64,000 nt of DNA, from positions 81,335-145,334 of the forward strand of contig JAPLQE010000069.1 in the NCBI GenBank assembly GCA_026399835.1, given 5' to 3'. A model generated the notes under the pieces. The model had not been told where the DNA came from and searched no databases. It was given only the letters and a program-made list of their open reading frames with translations. A program made the position numbers and the translations under genes. This document shows, in pieces, positions 26,611 through 35,561 of the stretch. Source of the stretch: Burkholderiales bacterium (GTDB lineage: Bacteria > Pseudomonadota > Gammaproteobacteria > Burkholderiales > Burkholderiaceae_E). Each line of letters starts with the position of its first letter. Positions within the stretch are counted from its first letter, which is position 1.

Positions 26611-27711
26611 TCAGGCCGCGCCGTCCGCGTACCAGGGCAAGGTGCGGCGCAGGGAGCGCACCCGACCCGCGTCGTGTGCGTCGTACCCCGGCAGCGACGC
26701 CACGGCAGCGCGCCATGCGTCCGATTCGAGTGCCGCGATCACGCTGCGTGCAGCCGCGCCCTCGAGCGTTTCCCGGGCACACACCAGGAAGTAGTCCTCC
26801 ACCACCAGCGGCACGAAGTCGATCCCCATTTCCGCAGCCGCGGCCTGGATGCCGAAGCCGACGTCCGCCTGTCCGGAGGCGACCGCCGCCGCGACCGCGA
26901 GGTGGGTGGCCTCGGTCCGGTCGTAGCCGGGCACCGCGCCGGGCGCGATGTCGGCGGCCCGCAGCAGTTCGTCGAGCAGCGCGCGCGTGCCGGTGCCGAT
27001 CTCCCGGTTCACGAAGCGCAGCCGGCGCAGCTGGCCGATCGCATGCACCCGTCTCGGATTGCCCGGCGGCAGCATCAGGCCCTGGGTGCGCCGTCCGACC
27101 TGGATCAGCTTCTCGCGGCCGAGCCGCAGGCGCGGCGCGAACGCCCGGTGCAGTGCCGAGCCGCGGCGCGCCAGCTCGGGACGCGAGCAGGGCAGGTGGA
27201 TGCCGGCGAACAGGCAGCGCTGCGCGCGCAGGGCGGCCAGCGCCTCCAGGCTGCCCGCGAAGCGCAGGTCGAAGAGCACGCCGTCGGCCGCCTCGCACAG
27301 GGCGCGCAGCCGGGGCAGCGCGAGATCGTGGCTCGCCACGCAGGTCGCGATCGGCACCGCGTCGTCGAAGGCGACGGTGAGCTCGCGGCCGATCTCCGCC
27401 GCGAGGTTCTCGATCTGCGGGGCCAGGCGGGCGCGGATCCGCGTCTCGGCCCACAGCAGCTTCTCGGCGAAGTCCGAGAGCCGGGCGGCCCGGCCCTTGT
27501 CCCAGAGGATCAGCGAGCGGCCGTGCTGCGTCTCCTTGGCCTTCAGATAGCCCCACAGGTGCCGGTAGGACCAGCCCAGGCGCCGGGCCGCCGCCGCGAT
27601 CGAGCCTTCCTGCCGCACCGCGCCGAGCACCTCGAAGAACGGGTTGCGCAGCTGCGGCTCGCCGGCGGCGGCGAGCTCGTAGCCGAGCGTGATCGAGACG
27701 ATGTCGGACAT
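26611..27711 (-). CDS. ModE-type HTH regulator with PBP-like molybdate/tungstate-binding domain
   Basis: This 366-residue regulator has an N-terminal winged helix of ModE type (about residues 15-75, FFEVLGAVRQEGSIAAAARRLGWSYRHLWGYLK) fused to a periplasmic-binding-protein-like domain (about 105-350; PBP_like family, with NREIGTGTRALLDELL and GYDRTEATHLAVAAAVASGQADVGFG). Such fusions sense oxyanions or cofactor precursors; for this locus molybdate, tungstate or a related ligand is the natural guess. It is divergent from the aor operon with a 168-base spacer. The start at 27711 has no good ribosome binding site. Confidence 0.87.
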   Translation of the reverse strand: MSDIVSITLGYELAAAGEPQLRNPFFEVLGAVRQEGSIAAAARRLGWSYRHLWGYLKAKETQHGRSLILWDKGRAARLSDFAEKLLWAETRIRARLAPQIENLAAEIGRELTVAFDDAVPIATCVASHDLALPRLRALCEAADGVLFDLRFAGSLEALAALRAQRCLFAGIHLPCSRPELARRGSALHRAFAPRLRLGREKLIQVGRRTQGLMLPPGNPRRVHAIGQLRRLRFVNREIGTGTRALLDELLRAADIAPGAVPGYDRTEATHLAVAAAVASGQADVGFGIQAAAAEMGIDFVPLVVEDYFLVCARETLEGAAARSVIAALESDAWRAAVASLPGYDAHDAGRVRSLRRTLPWYADGAA

Positions 27712-27788
27712 GCAGGGGGGACGGATGCCGAGCCTGGGCGGATCATTGTCGCAGGACCGGATGCCGCCGCCGCCGGGCGCCTCGGCCG

Positions 27789-27833
27789 CTATGCACCTGC
27801 CGCAGTGTCGGGTTATGCTCACGAAGTCATAGG
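27789..27833. promoter_or_regulatory. CTATGCA / TCATAGG half-sites in the aor promoter region
   Basis: CTATGCA (27789-27795) and TCATAGG (27827-27833) lie in the divergent spacer between the PBP-type regulator and aorA. The same two 7-mers, more closely spaced, occur upstream of the cox-type operon at 39282-39302. They may be operator halves for a shared regulator. Confidence 0.35.
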
Positions 27834-27879
27834 TTGATCGGCTGTGCGCGACGAGCTCGCGCCCTAATGGAGGAGACAA

Positions 27880-28356
27880 ATGCAGAAATCCCTGCACATC
27901 AACCCGGACAAGTGCACCGGGTGCCTGCAGTGCGAGATGGCCTGTAGTTTCGAGAACTACGGCACCTTCAACACCGCCAAGTCGCGCATCAAGGTCTTTG
28001 ATTTCCACCATACCGGCCGCAAGGTGCCGTATACCTGCACGCAGTGCGACGAGGCCTGGTGCCTGCACGCCTGCCCGGTCGAGGCCATCAAGATCGACGC
28101 CGCCACCGGCGCGAAGATCGTCCTCGAGGATGTGTGCGTGGGCTGCAAGGTCTGCACGATCGCCTGCCCGTTCGGCACGGTGAACTACGTCGCCGACACC
28201 GGCAAGGTCCAGAAGTGCGACCTGTGCGGCGGCGAGCCGGCCTGTGCGGACGCCTGCCCGACCGGCGCGATCACCTACATCGACGCCAACTGGACCGGTC
28301 TCGACCGGATGAAGCAGTGGGCGGACAAGCTGGGCAACCAGCCGTCGGCGGTCTGA
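27880..28356 (+). CDS. aorA: AOR electron-transfer subunit, four-cluster ferredoxin (AorA-like)
   Basis: This 158-residue polyferredoxin has sixteen Cys in four groups (CTGCLQCEMAC, CTQC...CLHAC, CVGCKVCTIAC, CDLC...CADAC), enough for four [4Fe-4S] clusters. In the Aromatoleum aromaticum-type aldehyde oxidoreductase the small subunit AorA links the tungsten subunit AorB to the flavoprotein AorC. A strong GGAGGAG-like site lies upstream of the ATG. It is first of the aor operon; aorB follows after 13 bases. Confidence 0.9.
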   Translation: MQKSLHINPDKCTGCLQCEMACSFENYGTFNTAKSRIKVFDFHHTGRKVPYTCTQCDEAWCLHACPVEAIKIDAATGAKIVLEDVCVGCKVCTIACPFGTVNYVADTGKVQKCDLCGGEPACADACPTGAITYIDANWTGLDRMKQWADKLGNQPSAV

Positions 28357-28369
28357 GGAGCACACGACC

Positions 28370-30217
28370 ATGGCATGGGCAGGAAAGATCCTCCGAGTGA
28401 ACCTGACGGCCGGGACGTGCACGTCCGAGCCGTTGAACATGACCTGGGCCCGGCAGTACCTCGGGCAGCGCGGCCTCGCGACGAAGTACTTCGTCGAGGA
28501 AGTCGACGCCAAGGTCGACCCGCTGTCGGCCGACAACAAGATCATCTGGGCGACCGGCCCGCTCACCGGCACGATGGCCTCCACCGGCGGTCGCTATTCG
28601 GTGATCACCAAGGGCCCGCTCACCGGCGCCATCGCCTGCTCGAACTCGGGCGGCTACTGGGGTGCCGAGCTGAAGATGGCCGGCTGGGACATGGTCATCG
28701 TCGAGGGGCAGTCGGCCAAGCCGGTCTACCTGTCGATCTCGGACGACAAGGCCGAGCTCAAGGACGCGGCCCACCTGTGGGGCAAGACCGTCTGGCAGAC
28801 CGAGGACATCCTCAAAAAGTCGCTTCAGGACCCGCTGGCCCGCGTCTCCTCGATCGGCCGTGCCGGCGAGAACAAGGTGCTCTACGCCGCCATCGTCAAC
28901 GACCTGCACCGTGCGGCGGGCCGCTCGGGCGTCGGCGCGGTGGCCGGCAGCAAGCTGCTGAAGGCGATCGTCGTGCGCGGCACGAAGGGCGTCGGCAACA
29001 TCAAGGACCCGAAGGCCTTCATGAAGGTCACGGCCGAGAAGAAGAAGATCCTGCACGACCATCCGGTGACCGGCCAGGGCCTGCCCACCTACGGCACGCA
29101 GGTCCTGATGAACGTCATCAACGAGACCGGCTCGCTGCCGACCCGCAACCACCGCGACTCGCAGTTCGAGGGCGCGAGCCGGATCGGCGCCGAGGCGATG
29201 GCCGAGAAGCGGCCCACCGACGGCAAGTCGCAGCTGGTGACCAATCAGGCCTGCTTCGGCTGCACGATCGCCTGCGGACGGATCTCCAAGATCGACGAGA
29301 CCCACTTCTCCGTGGTCAACAAGCCCGAGTACTGGGGCGCCTCCGGCGGCCTCGAGTACGAGGCGGCGTGGGCGCTGGGCGCCGCGCCCGGCATCTCCGA
29401 TCTCGAGGCCCTGCAGTACGCCAACCTGCTGTGCAACGAGGACGGCATGGATCCGATCTCGTTCGGCGCGACGGTCGGTGCGGTCTTCGAGCTCTACGAG
29501 ATGGGCGTGCTCAGCAAGGAGCAGGTCGGCATCGAGGCCCCCTTCGGCTCGGCGCAGGCGCTGTGCAAGCTGGCCGAGATGACCGTCAAGGGCGAGGGCT
29601 TCGGCGTCGAGATCGCGCAGGGCAGCAAGCGCCTGACCGCGAAGTACGGCCACCCGGACCTGTCGATGTCGGTCAAGGGCCAGGAGTTCCCGGCCTACGA
29701 CGCGCGCGGCATCCAGGGCATGGGCCTGACCTACGCCACCTCGAACCGCGGTGCCTGCCACCTGCGCTCGTACACCGTGGCCTCCGAGGTGCTGGGCATT
29801 CCGGTCAAGACCGATCCGCTGACCACCGACGGCAAGCCCGAGCTGGTCAAGGCGTTCCAGGACGCCACCGCGGCCTTCGACTCCGCCGGCATCTGCGTGT
29901 TCACCACCTTCGCGTGGACGACTGCGGACCTCGCGCCCCAGGTGGCTGCCGCCTGTGGCGAGGAGTTCACGCTCGAGAACCTCACCGAGATCGGCGAGCG
30001 GATCTGGAACATGGAGCGGGACTTCAACAACCGCGCCGGCTTCACCCGCAAGGACGACGACCTGCCCAAGCGCCTGAAGACCGAGCCGGCCAAGACCGGT
30101 CCGGCCAAGGGCCTGGTCTCGGGCATCGACAAGATGATCCCCGAGTACTACGCGATCCGTGGCTGGGACGAGGAAGGCCGGCTCAAGCCGGAGACCCGCG
30201 CCCGCCTGGGCCTGTAA
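28370..30217 (+). CDS. aorB: Aldehyde:ferredoxin oxidoreductase, W/Mo-pterin subunit (AorB-like)
   Basis: This 615-residue enzyme of the AOR family oxidises aldehydes to acids at a tungsten (or molybdenum) bis-pterin centre. The N-terminal AOR domain (about residues 1-210) has ATGPLTGT and RYSVITKGPLTG. Three cluster Cys are in ACFGCTIACG (295, 298, 302) and the fourth is Cys509 in DSAGICVF. GGLEYEAAWALG and DARGIQGMGLTYATSNRGACHLRSY match pterin-binding segments. It sits in an operon with the polyferredoxin, a flavoprotein gene and a MoaD-like gene, next to modABC. Confidence 0.94.
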   Translation: MAWAGKILRVNLTAGTCTSEPLNMTWARQYLGQRGLATKYFVEEVDAKVDPLSADNKIIWATGPLTGTMASTGGRYSVITKGPLTGAIACSNSGGYWGAELKMAGWDMVIVEGQSAKPVYLSISDDKAELKDAAHLWGKTVWQTEDILKKSLQDPLARVSSIGRAGENKVLYAAIVNDLHRAAGRSGVGAVAGSKLLKAIVVRGTKGVGNIKDPKAFMKVTAEKKKILHDHPVTGQGLPTYGTQVLMNVINETGSLPTRNHRDSQFEGASRIGAEAMAEKRPTDGKSQLVTNQACFGCTIACGRISKIDETHFSVVNKPEYWGASGGLEYEAAWALGAAPGISDLEALQYANLLCNEDGMDPISFGATVGAVFELYEMGVLSKEQVGIEAPFGSAQALCKLAEMTVKGEGFGVEIAQGSKRLTAKYGHPDLSMSVKGQEFPAYDARGIQGMGLTYATSNRGACHLRSYTVASEVLGIPVKTDPLTTDGKPELVKAFQDATAAFDSAGICVFTTFAWTTADLAPQVAAACGEEFTLENLTEIGERIWNMERDFNNRAGFTRKDDDLPKRLKTEPAKTGPAKGLVSGIDKMIPEYYAIRGWDEEGRLKPETRARLGL

Positions 30218-30250
30218 GCGCACCGGACGCGCCCGTCGCGTTCCGCGTTC

Positions 30251-30272
30251 GGGGCGGCCTCTCGGCCGCCCC
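30251..30272 (+). other. Strong 9-bp stem-loop between aorB and aorC
   Basis: GGGGCGGCC (30251-30259) pairs perfectly with GGCCGCCCC (30264-30272) across TCTC, in the 81-base gap before aorC. Only a weak T-rich stretch follows, so partial termination or 3'-end protection of aorAB RNA is likely, giving less aorC than aorAB. Confidence 0.6.
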
Positions 30273-30298
30273 GTTCGTTTCCACGAGGACCGAGACCC

Positions 30299-31541
30299 AT
30301 GAAGCACGTGATCATCGGCAACGGACCGGCCGGCGTCGTCGCCGCCGAGACGATCCGCAAGCGCCGCCCGGACGACGAGATCGTGATGATCGGCGACGAG
30401 CCGCATCCTGATCGGCAACATCGACGAACGCGGCACGTACCTGCGCAAGGACCCCGCGCACTTCGAGTCGCTGCGCATCCGCACCGTCACCGGCCGCGTC
30501 TCGTCGATCGAGACCGACACGAAGAAGGTGCGGCTGGCCGAGGGCCCGTCGCTCGAGTACGACCGCGTGCTGATCGCCACCGGCTCCTCGCCGGTGAGCC
30601 CGCCGATCCCCGGTCTCGACTCGCCCTTCGTGCATCCGTGCTGGACGCTCGCCGATGCGCGCAACATCCTCGCGCTCGCCAAGCCCGGCGCGCGCGTGCT
30701 GCAGATGGGCGCCGGCTTCATCGGCTGCATCATCCTCGAGGCGCTCGCGCAGCGCGGCGTGAAGCTCACCGTCGTCGAGATGGGCGACCGGATGGTGCCG
30801 CGGATGATGGGCCCGGGCGCCGGCAACCTGATCAAGGCGTGGTGCGAGAAGCAGGGCATCACCGTGCACACTTCGACCCGGGTCGAGGCGCTCCAGCCGG
30901 GCAATGCGATCCAGGCGCGCCTGTCGAACGGCAGCGTCGAGGCATTCGACCTGGTGATCCAGGCGACCGGCGTGAAGCCGAACATCGGCTTCCTCGCGGG
31001 CAGCCCGGTCAAGGCGTTGCAGGGCGTGCTGACCGACGAGCGGATGCAGACCACCGTGCCCGGCATCTATGCCGCCGGCGACTGCGCCGAGGCCTACGAC
31101 CCGGTGACGAAGCAGACCATCGTCTCGGCAATCCAGCCGAACGCGGTCGACCAGGGCTACGTCGCGGGGGTCAACATGGCCGGGGGCGAGGCCGTCGCCA
31201 ACGTGGTCACGCAGATCAACGTGCTGGACACGCTCGGGCTGGTGTCGACCTCGTTCGGCCAGTGGCAGGGCGTGCCCGGCGGCGAGCACGCCGAGCTCGA
31301 CGACCCCGAGAACTTCCGCTACCTGCGGCTCGAGTTCGAGGGCGACGTGCTGGTCGGCGCCAACTCGCTCGGCATGACCGACCACGTCGGCGTGCTGCGG
31401 GGGCTGGTCGAGGGTGGCATCCCGCTGGGACCGTGGAAGGACCGGCTGCTCGAGGATCCGACGCGGCTCATGGAGGCCTACCTGGCGCGCGCCCAGGCGC
31501 AGGAGCAGTTCCAGGGACGTTCCCGAGGTACCGTTCGCTGA
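30299..31541 (+). pseudogene. aorC: AorC-like FAD/NAD(P)H oxidoreductase gene broken by an internal deletion/frameshift
   Basis: AorC is the flavoprotein that passes electrons between AorAB and NAD. The first 35 or so codons (30299 to about 30404) read KHVIIGNGPAGVVAAET, the FAD-binding GxGxxG segment, up to IGDEP. Homology then continues in another frame from 30405 (ILIGNIDERGTYLRKD) to 31541, through ATGSSPVSPPIPG, the NAD-binding MGAGFIGCIILEAL and GIYAAGDCAEA. The segment normally between GDEP and LxGNI (about ten codons containing a PYSR-like motif) is missing, and the phase change implies loss of 3n+2 bases. Either the gene is inactive or the assembly has an error here; the rest is intact. 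Confidence 0.82.
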
Positions 31542-31608
31542 GCCGGCTCGCCCGCGGCCGGGCGCCGCGGGCCCTCAAACTCCTGCCTTCGTTGTACCGG
31601 AGCCGTCC

Positions 31609-31878
31609 GTGAAGATCGTCTTCAAGCTGTTCGCGATGCTGTCCGACCACCTGCCGCAGGAGGTCGACGGCGCCCGCCGCGCGGGCAACATCATCGAACT
31701 GCCGCAGGTGGCCGAAGGCACGACCGTGCAGCAGCTGATCGAGCGCTTCAACCTGCCGCCCAAGCTCGTGCACCTGGTGCTGGTCGACGGTACCTACGTC
31801 GCGCCCGCCGACCGCGCGACGCGGGTCCTGAAGGATGGCGAAGCGCTCGCGATCTGGCCACCGATCGCTGGAGGCTGA
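31609..31878 (+). CDS. MoaD/ThiS-like small sulfur-carrier protein (AorD-like)
   Basis: This 89-residue ubiquitin-fold protein ends in PPIAGG; the C-terminal Gly-Gly is the thiocarboxylate-bearing end of MoaD-type sulfur carriers used in pterin cofactor assembly. The GTG start has GGAG nine bases upstream; reading the frame further upstream gives low-complexity sequence. As the fourth gene of the aor operon it is probably a dedicated MoaD for the tungsten/molybdenum cofactor of AorB. Confidence 0.88.
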   Translation: MKIVFKLFAMLSDHLPQEVDGARRAGNIIELPQVAEGTTVQQLIERFNLPPKLVHLVLVDGTYVAPADRATRVLKDGEALAIWPPIAGG

Positions 31879-31919
31879 TCGGGGGTTTCGAGCCGCACTG
31901 CGGCGAGCCCGATCAGCGG

Positions 31920-31939
31920 GCGCCGCATGCTTGCGGCGC
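31920..31939. other. Perfect stem-loop between the MoaD-like and 96-residue genes
   Basis: GCGCCGCA (31920-31927) pairs with TGCGGCGC (31932-31939) across TGCT. There is no T run. Confidence 0.5.
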
Positions 31940-31984
31940 ACTGGTTCGCTCCGAACGTGAATCCGGCGAGAGCCGGCTGACTTC

Positions 31985-32275
31985 ATGCCCTTCCACGGCT
32001 TCGACCGCATCATGGCCTGCACGCCGGCCGATCTGGGACGCTGGCTCACCGAGCTGACCGGCTCCGATCACGGCATCGCCGCGACCGGCCGCGCCGAGCT
32101 GCCCATCGAGGGCGGCCTGCTGCGCATCGAGACCGAGCAGATGCCGCCGCGCCGCATCGCGCTGATGCGCGCGCAGCAGCTCCGGGTGGTGTTCGTGCCG
32201 CCCGAGGGCCGCGAGGCCGAGGCGCGCGAGTGGGTCACGCGCTTCGACCGGCACACGCAGCGCGGCGGCGGCTGA
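31985..32275 (+). CDS. Small protein of unknown function at the end of the aor operon
   Basis: This is a 96-residue soluble protein that I do not recognise. It has alternating strand-like segments (GIAATGRAELPIEGGLLRIE, RRIALMRAQQLRVVFVPPEG) that would suit a small beta-rich fold. It follows the MoaD-like gene by 106 bases on the same strand and its codon use fits coding sequence. A fifth small gene at this position in AOR operons suggests an accessory or maturation role, but that is inference. Confidence 0.6.
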   Translation: MPFHGFDRIMACTPADLGRWLTELTGSDHGIAATGRAELPIEGGLLRIETEQMPPRRIALMRAQQLRVVFVPPEGREAEAREWVTRFDRHTQRGGG

Positions 32276-32326
32276 GCCGCGGCGGACGAACCGCCTGCCG
32301 CCGACGCCCGCCGCGCCGGCCCGTGT

Positions 32327-33334
32327 TCAGCCGATCCCTGCCACCGCGCACTCGCTGGCTTCGCCGCCTGCGCCCGTCGGCTTCTTCTGCCGCAGCGCGA
32401 CGCCGTTCTTGACCGCGATCACCTCGGCGAGGATGGACACCGCGATCTCGGCCGGGGTGCGGCTGCCGATGTCCAGCCCGATCGGCCCGTGCAGCCGGGC
32501 GACCTCGGCGTCGCCCAGGTCGAAGAGCTTCAGGCGCTCCTTGCGCTGCGCGGTGTTGGCCCGCGAGCCGAGCGCGCCGACGTAGAAGCACGGCGACTTC
32601 AGCGCCTCGAGCAGCACCATGTCGTCGAGCTTGGGATCGTGGGTGACGGCGACCACCGCGCTGTGCGCATCGAGCTCGAGGCGCAGCACCGCGTCATCGG
32701 GCATCTCCTTGGTGAAGGTGGTGCCGGGCACGTCCCAGGTGAGGTGGTACTCCTCGCGCGGATCGCAGACGATGACTTCGAAGTCGAGGGCGAGGGCCAT
32801 CTCGGCCAGCACCCGCGAGAGCTGGCCGGCGCCGATGACCAGCATCCGCCAGCGCGGGCCGAAGACCTGCCGCATCGCGTCGCCCGTGAGTTCGAAGGCC
32901 TCGCCGCGGCGGCCGGATTCGAGCGTGACCGCCCCGCTCGCCAGGTCGACGCGCCGCGCGACGAGCTCGTGGCGGGCGGTGCGCTCGAGGAGCGCATCGA
33001 TCCAGGAGACGTCGACCAGCGGCTCCTGCACGAGGCGCAGCGTGCCGCCGCAGGGCAGGCCGAAGCGGGCGGCTTCCTCCTTGGAGACGCCGTAGACGAT
33101 GGTCGAGGGCCGGTCGACGCGCTCGCCGTGGCGCACCCGGTCGATCAGATCGTCCTCGACGCAGCCGCCGGAGACCGAGCCGACCACGAGGCCGTCGTCG
33201 CGCAGGCACAGCAGCGCGCCGGGCGGGCGGGGCGCCGAGCCCCAGGTCTCGGCCACCGTCACCAGCCAGGCGCGGCGACCCGCGCGCACCCAGTCGCGGG
33301 CCTGTTCGAGCACCTGCAGATCGAGACTGTCCAT
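32327..33334 (-). CDS. XdhC/CoxF family protein (Mo-cofactor insertion)
   Basis: XdhC-type chaperones bind the molybdenum cofactor, support its sulfuration and insert it into xanthine-dehydrogenase-family enzymes. The 335-residue protein has the N-terminal XdhC/CoxI domain (GSAPRPPGALLCL, VGSVSGGCVEDDL) and a C-terminal Rossmann domain (VIGAGQLSRVLAEMA near residue 180; YVGALGSRANTAQRKERL). The start at 33334 has GAGGAG upstream. It is last of the cox-type operon. Confidence 0.92.
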   Translation of the reverse strand: MDSLDLQVLEQARDWVRAGRRAWLVTVAETWGSAPRPPGALLCLRDDGLVVGSVSGGCVEDDLIDRVRHGERVDRPSTIVYGVSKEEAARFGLPCGGTLRLVQEPLVDVSWIDALLERTARHELVARRVDLASGAVTLESGRRGEAFELTGDAMRQVFGPRWRMLVIGAGQLSRVLAEMALALDFEVIVCDPREEYHLTWDVPGTTFTKEMPDDAVLRLELDAHSAVVAVTHDPKLDDMVLLEALKSPCFYVGALGSRANTAQRKERLKLFDLGDAEVARLHGPIGLDIGSRTPAEIAVSILAEVIAVKNGVALRQKKPTGAGGEASECAVAGIG

Positions 33335-33421
33335 GCTTGACTCCTCACCTCGCGGCGCACCGTGGCGCGCCCGCATTGCTTCGCTCGGCGCGCCGACCGC
33401 TGCGGGCCGGCGCCCCGCGCC

Positions 33422-34651
33422 TCATTGTCGAATCGTAGTCGAGCCGGCGGCGGGCCTCCACCGGGGCCGTGCCTGGCCCGCCTCGGCGAGCGCGCGGCCC
33501 AGGTCCTGCAGCCGTTCCAGCGAATGCACCGGCACGTGCCGGTCGACGTGCGGCAGCAGCGCGCGCACGCCGGCCGCGCGCGGCTCGAAGCCGTCCCAGC
33601 GCAGCAGCGGATTGAGCCAGACGATGCGCCGCGCGAAGCGCCCGAGGGTCGCTGCCGCCGCGCCGAGCGAGCCGTCGTCGGCGCGGTCCAGGCCGTCGGT
33701 CACCAGCAGCACCGCGGCGTTGCCGGTCAGCACGCGGCGTGCCCAGTGGCGGTTGAACTCGTCCAGGCTCGGGCCGATCCGGGTGCCGCCGCTCCAGTCC
33801 TCGACGGCGAGCGCGGCGGCGGCCATCGCCTCGTCGGGATCGCGCTGGCGCATCGCCCGCGTCACGTTGGTCAGCCGCGTGCCGAAGGTGAAGACCGAGA
33901 CGCGCGGCCGCTCGCGCATCAGCGCGTGCGCGTAGTGCAGCATCACGCGGGCGTACCGGTCCATCGAGCCCGAGACGTCGCACAGCACCACCAGCGGTGC
34001 CGGACGCTGGCGCCGCTCGCGGCGCAGCAGGGTCGCGAGACCGGGGTCGCGTGCCATCCGGCGCAGCGTGGCGCCCAGATCCATCGGGCCGCGTCGCGAG
34101 GTGCGCCAGCGGCGCACCGGTACCGGATCGACCGGGGTCGGCAGTTCTCGCACCAGCCGGCAGGCCTCGCGGAACTCCTCGACCGTCATCGAGTCGAAGT
34201 CGCGCGCCTTCAGTCGCTCGCGCTCGGACCAGGTCATCAGCGCGTCGATCGTGTGCTCGTCGCCGCCGGTGTCCTTCGGAGGTTCCGGTGGCGGCGGGCG
34301 CCCGGCGAGCGCCTGCTGCAGCCTCGCCGGGCGCTTCGCATCGGCCGGCGGGCGGCCGCGTCCGGAGATCTTCGGCAGCAGGGCCGCCATCATCTGCTCG
34401 ACGAGCTTCGGATCGCGCCAGAACGCGTCGAAGGCCGCGTCGAACAGCGCGAGGTCCTCGCGCCGGCCGATCAGCGTCGCCGCCAGCGCGGCGTGCACGT
34501 CCTCGCGTCGGGCGAACCCCACCGCGTCGAGCGCGCGCACCGCGGCGATCGCGCGGTCGGGGCCGACCGGCAGGCCGCTGGCACGCAGCACCCGCGCGAA
34601 GACGACCACGTTTCGCGCGAGCGAGCCCGGAGCGGCGGCCACGGCGGCCAT
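33422..34651 (-). CDS. CoxE-like von Willebrand factor A domain protein
   Basis: This 409-residue protein has an N-terminal helical region, a basic/Pro-rich linker (about 120-145) and a VWA domain with the MIDAS motif DVSGSM (about residue 240), plus the later Thr in WSGGTRIG and Asp in LVTDGLDRAD. CoxE works with the MoxR ATPase CoxD to mature the CuSMo or Mo site of CoxL-type enzymes. The start at 34651 lies four bases after the ATPase gene's stop. Confidence 0.9.
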   Translation of the reverse strand: MAAVAAAPGSLARNVVVFARVLRASGLPVGPDRAIAAVRALDAVGFARREDVHAALAATLIGRREDLALFDAAFDAFWRDPKLVEQMMAALLPKISGRGRPPADAKRPARLQQALAGRPPPPEPPKDTGGDEHTIDALMTWSERERLKARDFDSMTVEEFREACRLVRELPTPVDPVPVRRWRTSRRGPMDLGATLRRMARDPGLATLLRRERRQRPAPLVVLCDVSGSMDRYARVMLHYAHALMRERPRVSVFTFGTRLTNVTRAMRQRDPDEAMAAAALAVEDWSGGTRIGPSLDEFNRHWARRVLTGNAAVLLVTDGLDRADDGSLGAAAATLGRFARRIVWLNPLLRWDGFEPRAAGVRALLPHVDRHVPVHSLERLQDLGRALAEAGQARPRWRPAAGSTTIRQ

Positions 34652-34655
34652 CGGT

Positions 34656-35561
34656 TCAGGCGCGGCCGGCCGCGGTGGCGAGTTCCTGCAGCAGCCGCTG
34701 GGCCTCGCCACCCTGCATCCGTGCGATGTCCTCGTGGTACTTGAGCAGCACGCCGATCGTGTCGGCGACCGCCGCCGGATCGAGGTCGATCCGGTCGAGC
34801 GCGACCAGTGCGTTGACCCAGTCGATGGCCTCGGCGATGCCCGGCGCCTTGAACAGGTCGAGCGAGCGCGAGCGCTGCACGAAGGCCACGGCCTGGCGGG
34901 TCAGCGAGGCGGGGGCGTCGGGCACCGCCCGCGCGACGATCGCGTACTCGCGGTCGAGGTCGGGGAACTCGACCCAGTGGTACAGGCAGCGGCGCTTGAG
35001 CGCGTCGTGGATCTCGCGCGTGCGGTTGGAGGTCAGCACCACGCGCGGGCGGTGCCGCGCGCGGACTGTGCCGAGCTCGGGGATCGTGATCTGCCAGTCC
35101 GACAGCACCTCCAGCAGGAAGGCTTCGAAGGGCTCGTCGGCGCGGTCGAGCTCGTCGATCAGCAGCACCGCCGGGCGGTCGCACTCGAGTGCGGCGAGCA
35201 GCGGCCGCGCCAGCAGCATGTCGCGCCCGTACAGCGAGCGCTCCACCACATCCCGCTCCACCGCCCCCGCCGACTCGGCCAGCCGCACGTGCAGCAGCTG
35301 GCGCGACACGTTCCATTCGTACGCGGCCTGCGCCACATCCAGCCCCTCGTGGCACTGGAGCCGGATCAGCGGCGCATCGGTGACCTCGGCCAGCACCTTC
35401 GCCAGCTCGGTCTTGCCGACGCCCGCCTCGCCCTCCAGGAACAGCGGGCGCTGCAGGCGCAGGCTGAGGAACACGGCCGTCGCGAGGCGCCGATCCGCGA
35501 GGTAGCCCCGCGTCGCGAGCAGCGCCTCGACGGCGTCGACGGAGTCGGGCACCCCGATCAT
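34656..35561 (-). CDS. CoxD-like MoxR-family AAA+ ATPase
   Basis: This 301-residue AAA+ ATPase has Walker [14 protein letters not shown] (about residues 43-55), Walker B VLLIDELDRAD, sensor 1 VLTSN and an Arg finger region LKRRCLYHW. MoxR ATPases pair with VWA proteins as metal-centre or complex-assembly chaperones; the VWA gene is next. The start overlaps the stop of the CoxM-like gene (ATGA, 35558-35561). Confidence 0.92.
   Translation of the reverse strand: MIGVPDSVDAVEALLATRGYLADRRLATAVFLSLRLQRPLFLEGEAGVGKTELAKVLAEVTDAPLIRLQCHEGLDVAQAAYEWNVSRQLLHVRLAESAGAVERDVVERSLYGRDMLLARPLLAALECDRPAVLLIDELDRADEPFEAFLLEVLSDWQITIPELGTVRARHRPRVVLTSNRTREIHDALKRRCLYHWVEFPDLDREYAIVARAVPDAPASLTRQAVAFVQRSRSLDLFKAPGIAEAIDWVNALVALDRIDLDPAAVADTIGVLLKYHEDIARMQGGEAQRLLQELATAAGRA

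Noticed and set aside
27780..27879. Sigma-54 promoter before aorA
   Set aside because: No GG and GC pair with -24/-12 spacing was found.
28271..31066. 931-codon open frame on the minus strand across the aor operon
   Set aside because: It lies fully antisense to aorB and aorC, which have clear motifs; its composition is the low-information pattern of antisense GC-rich frames.
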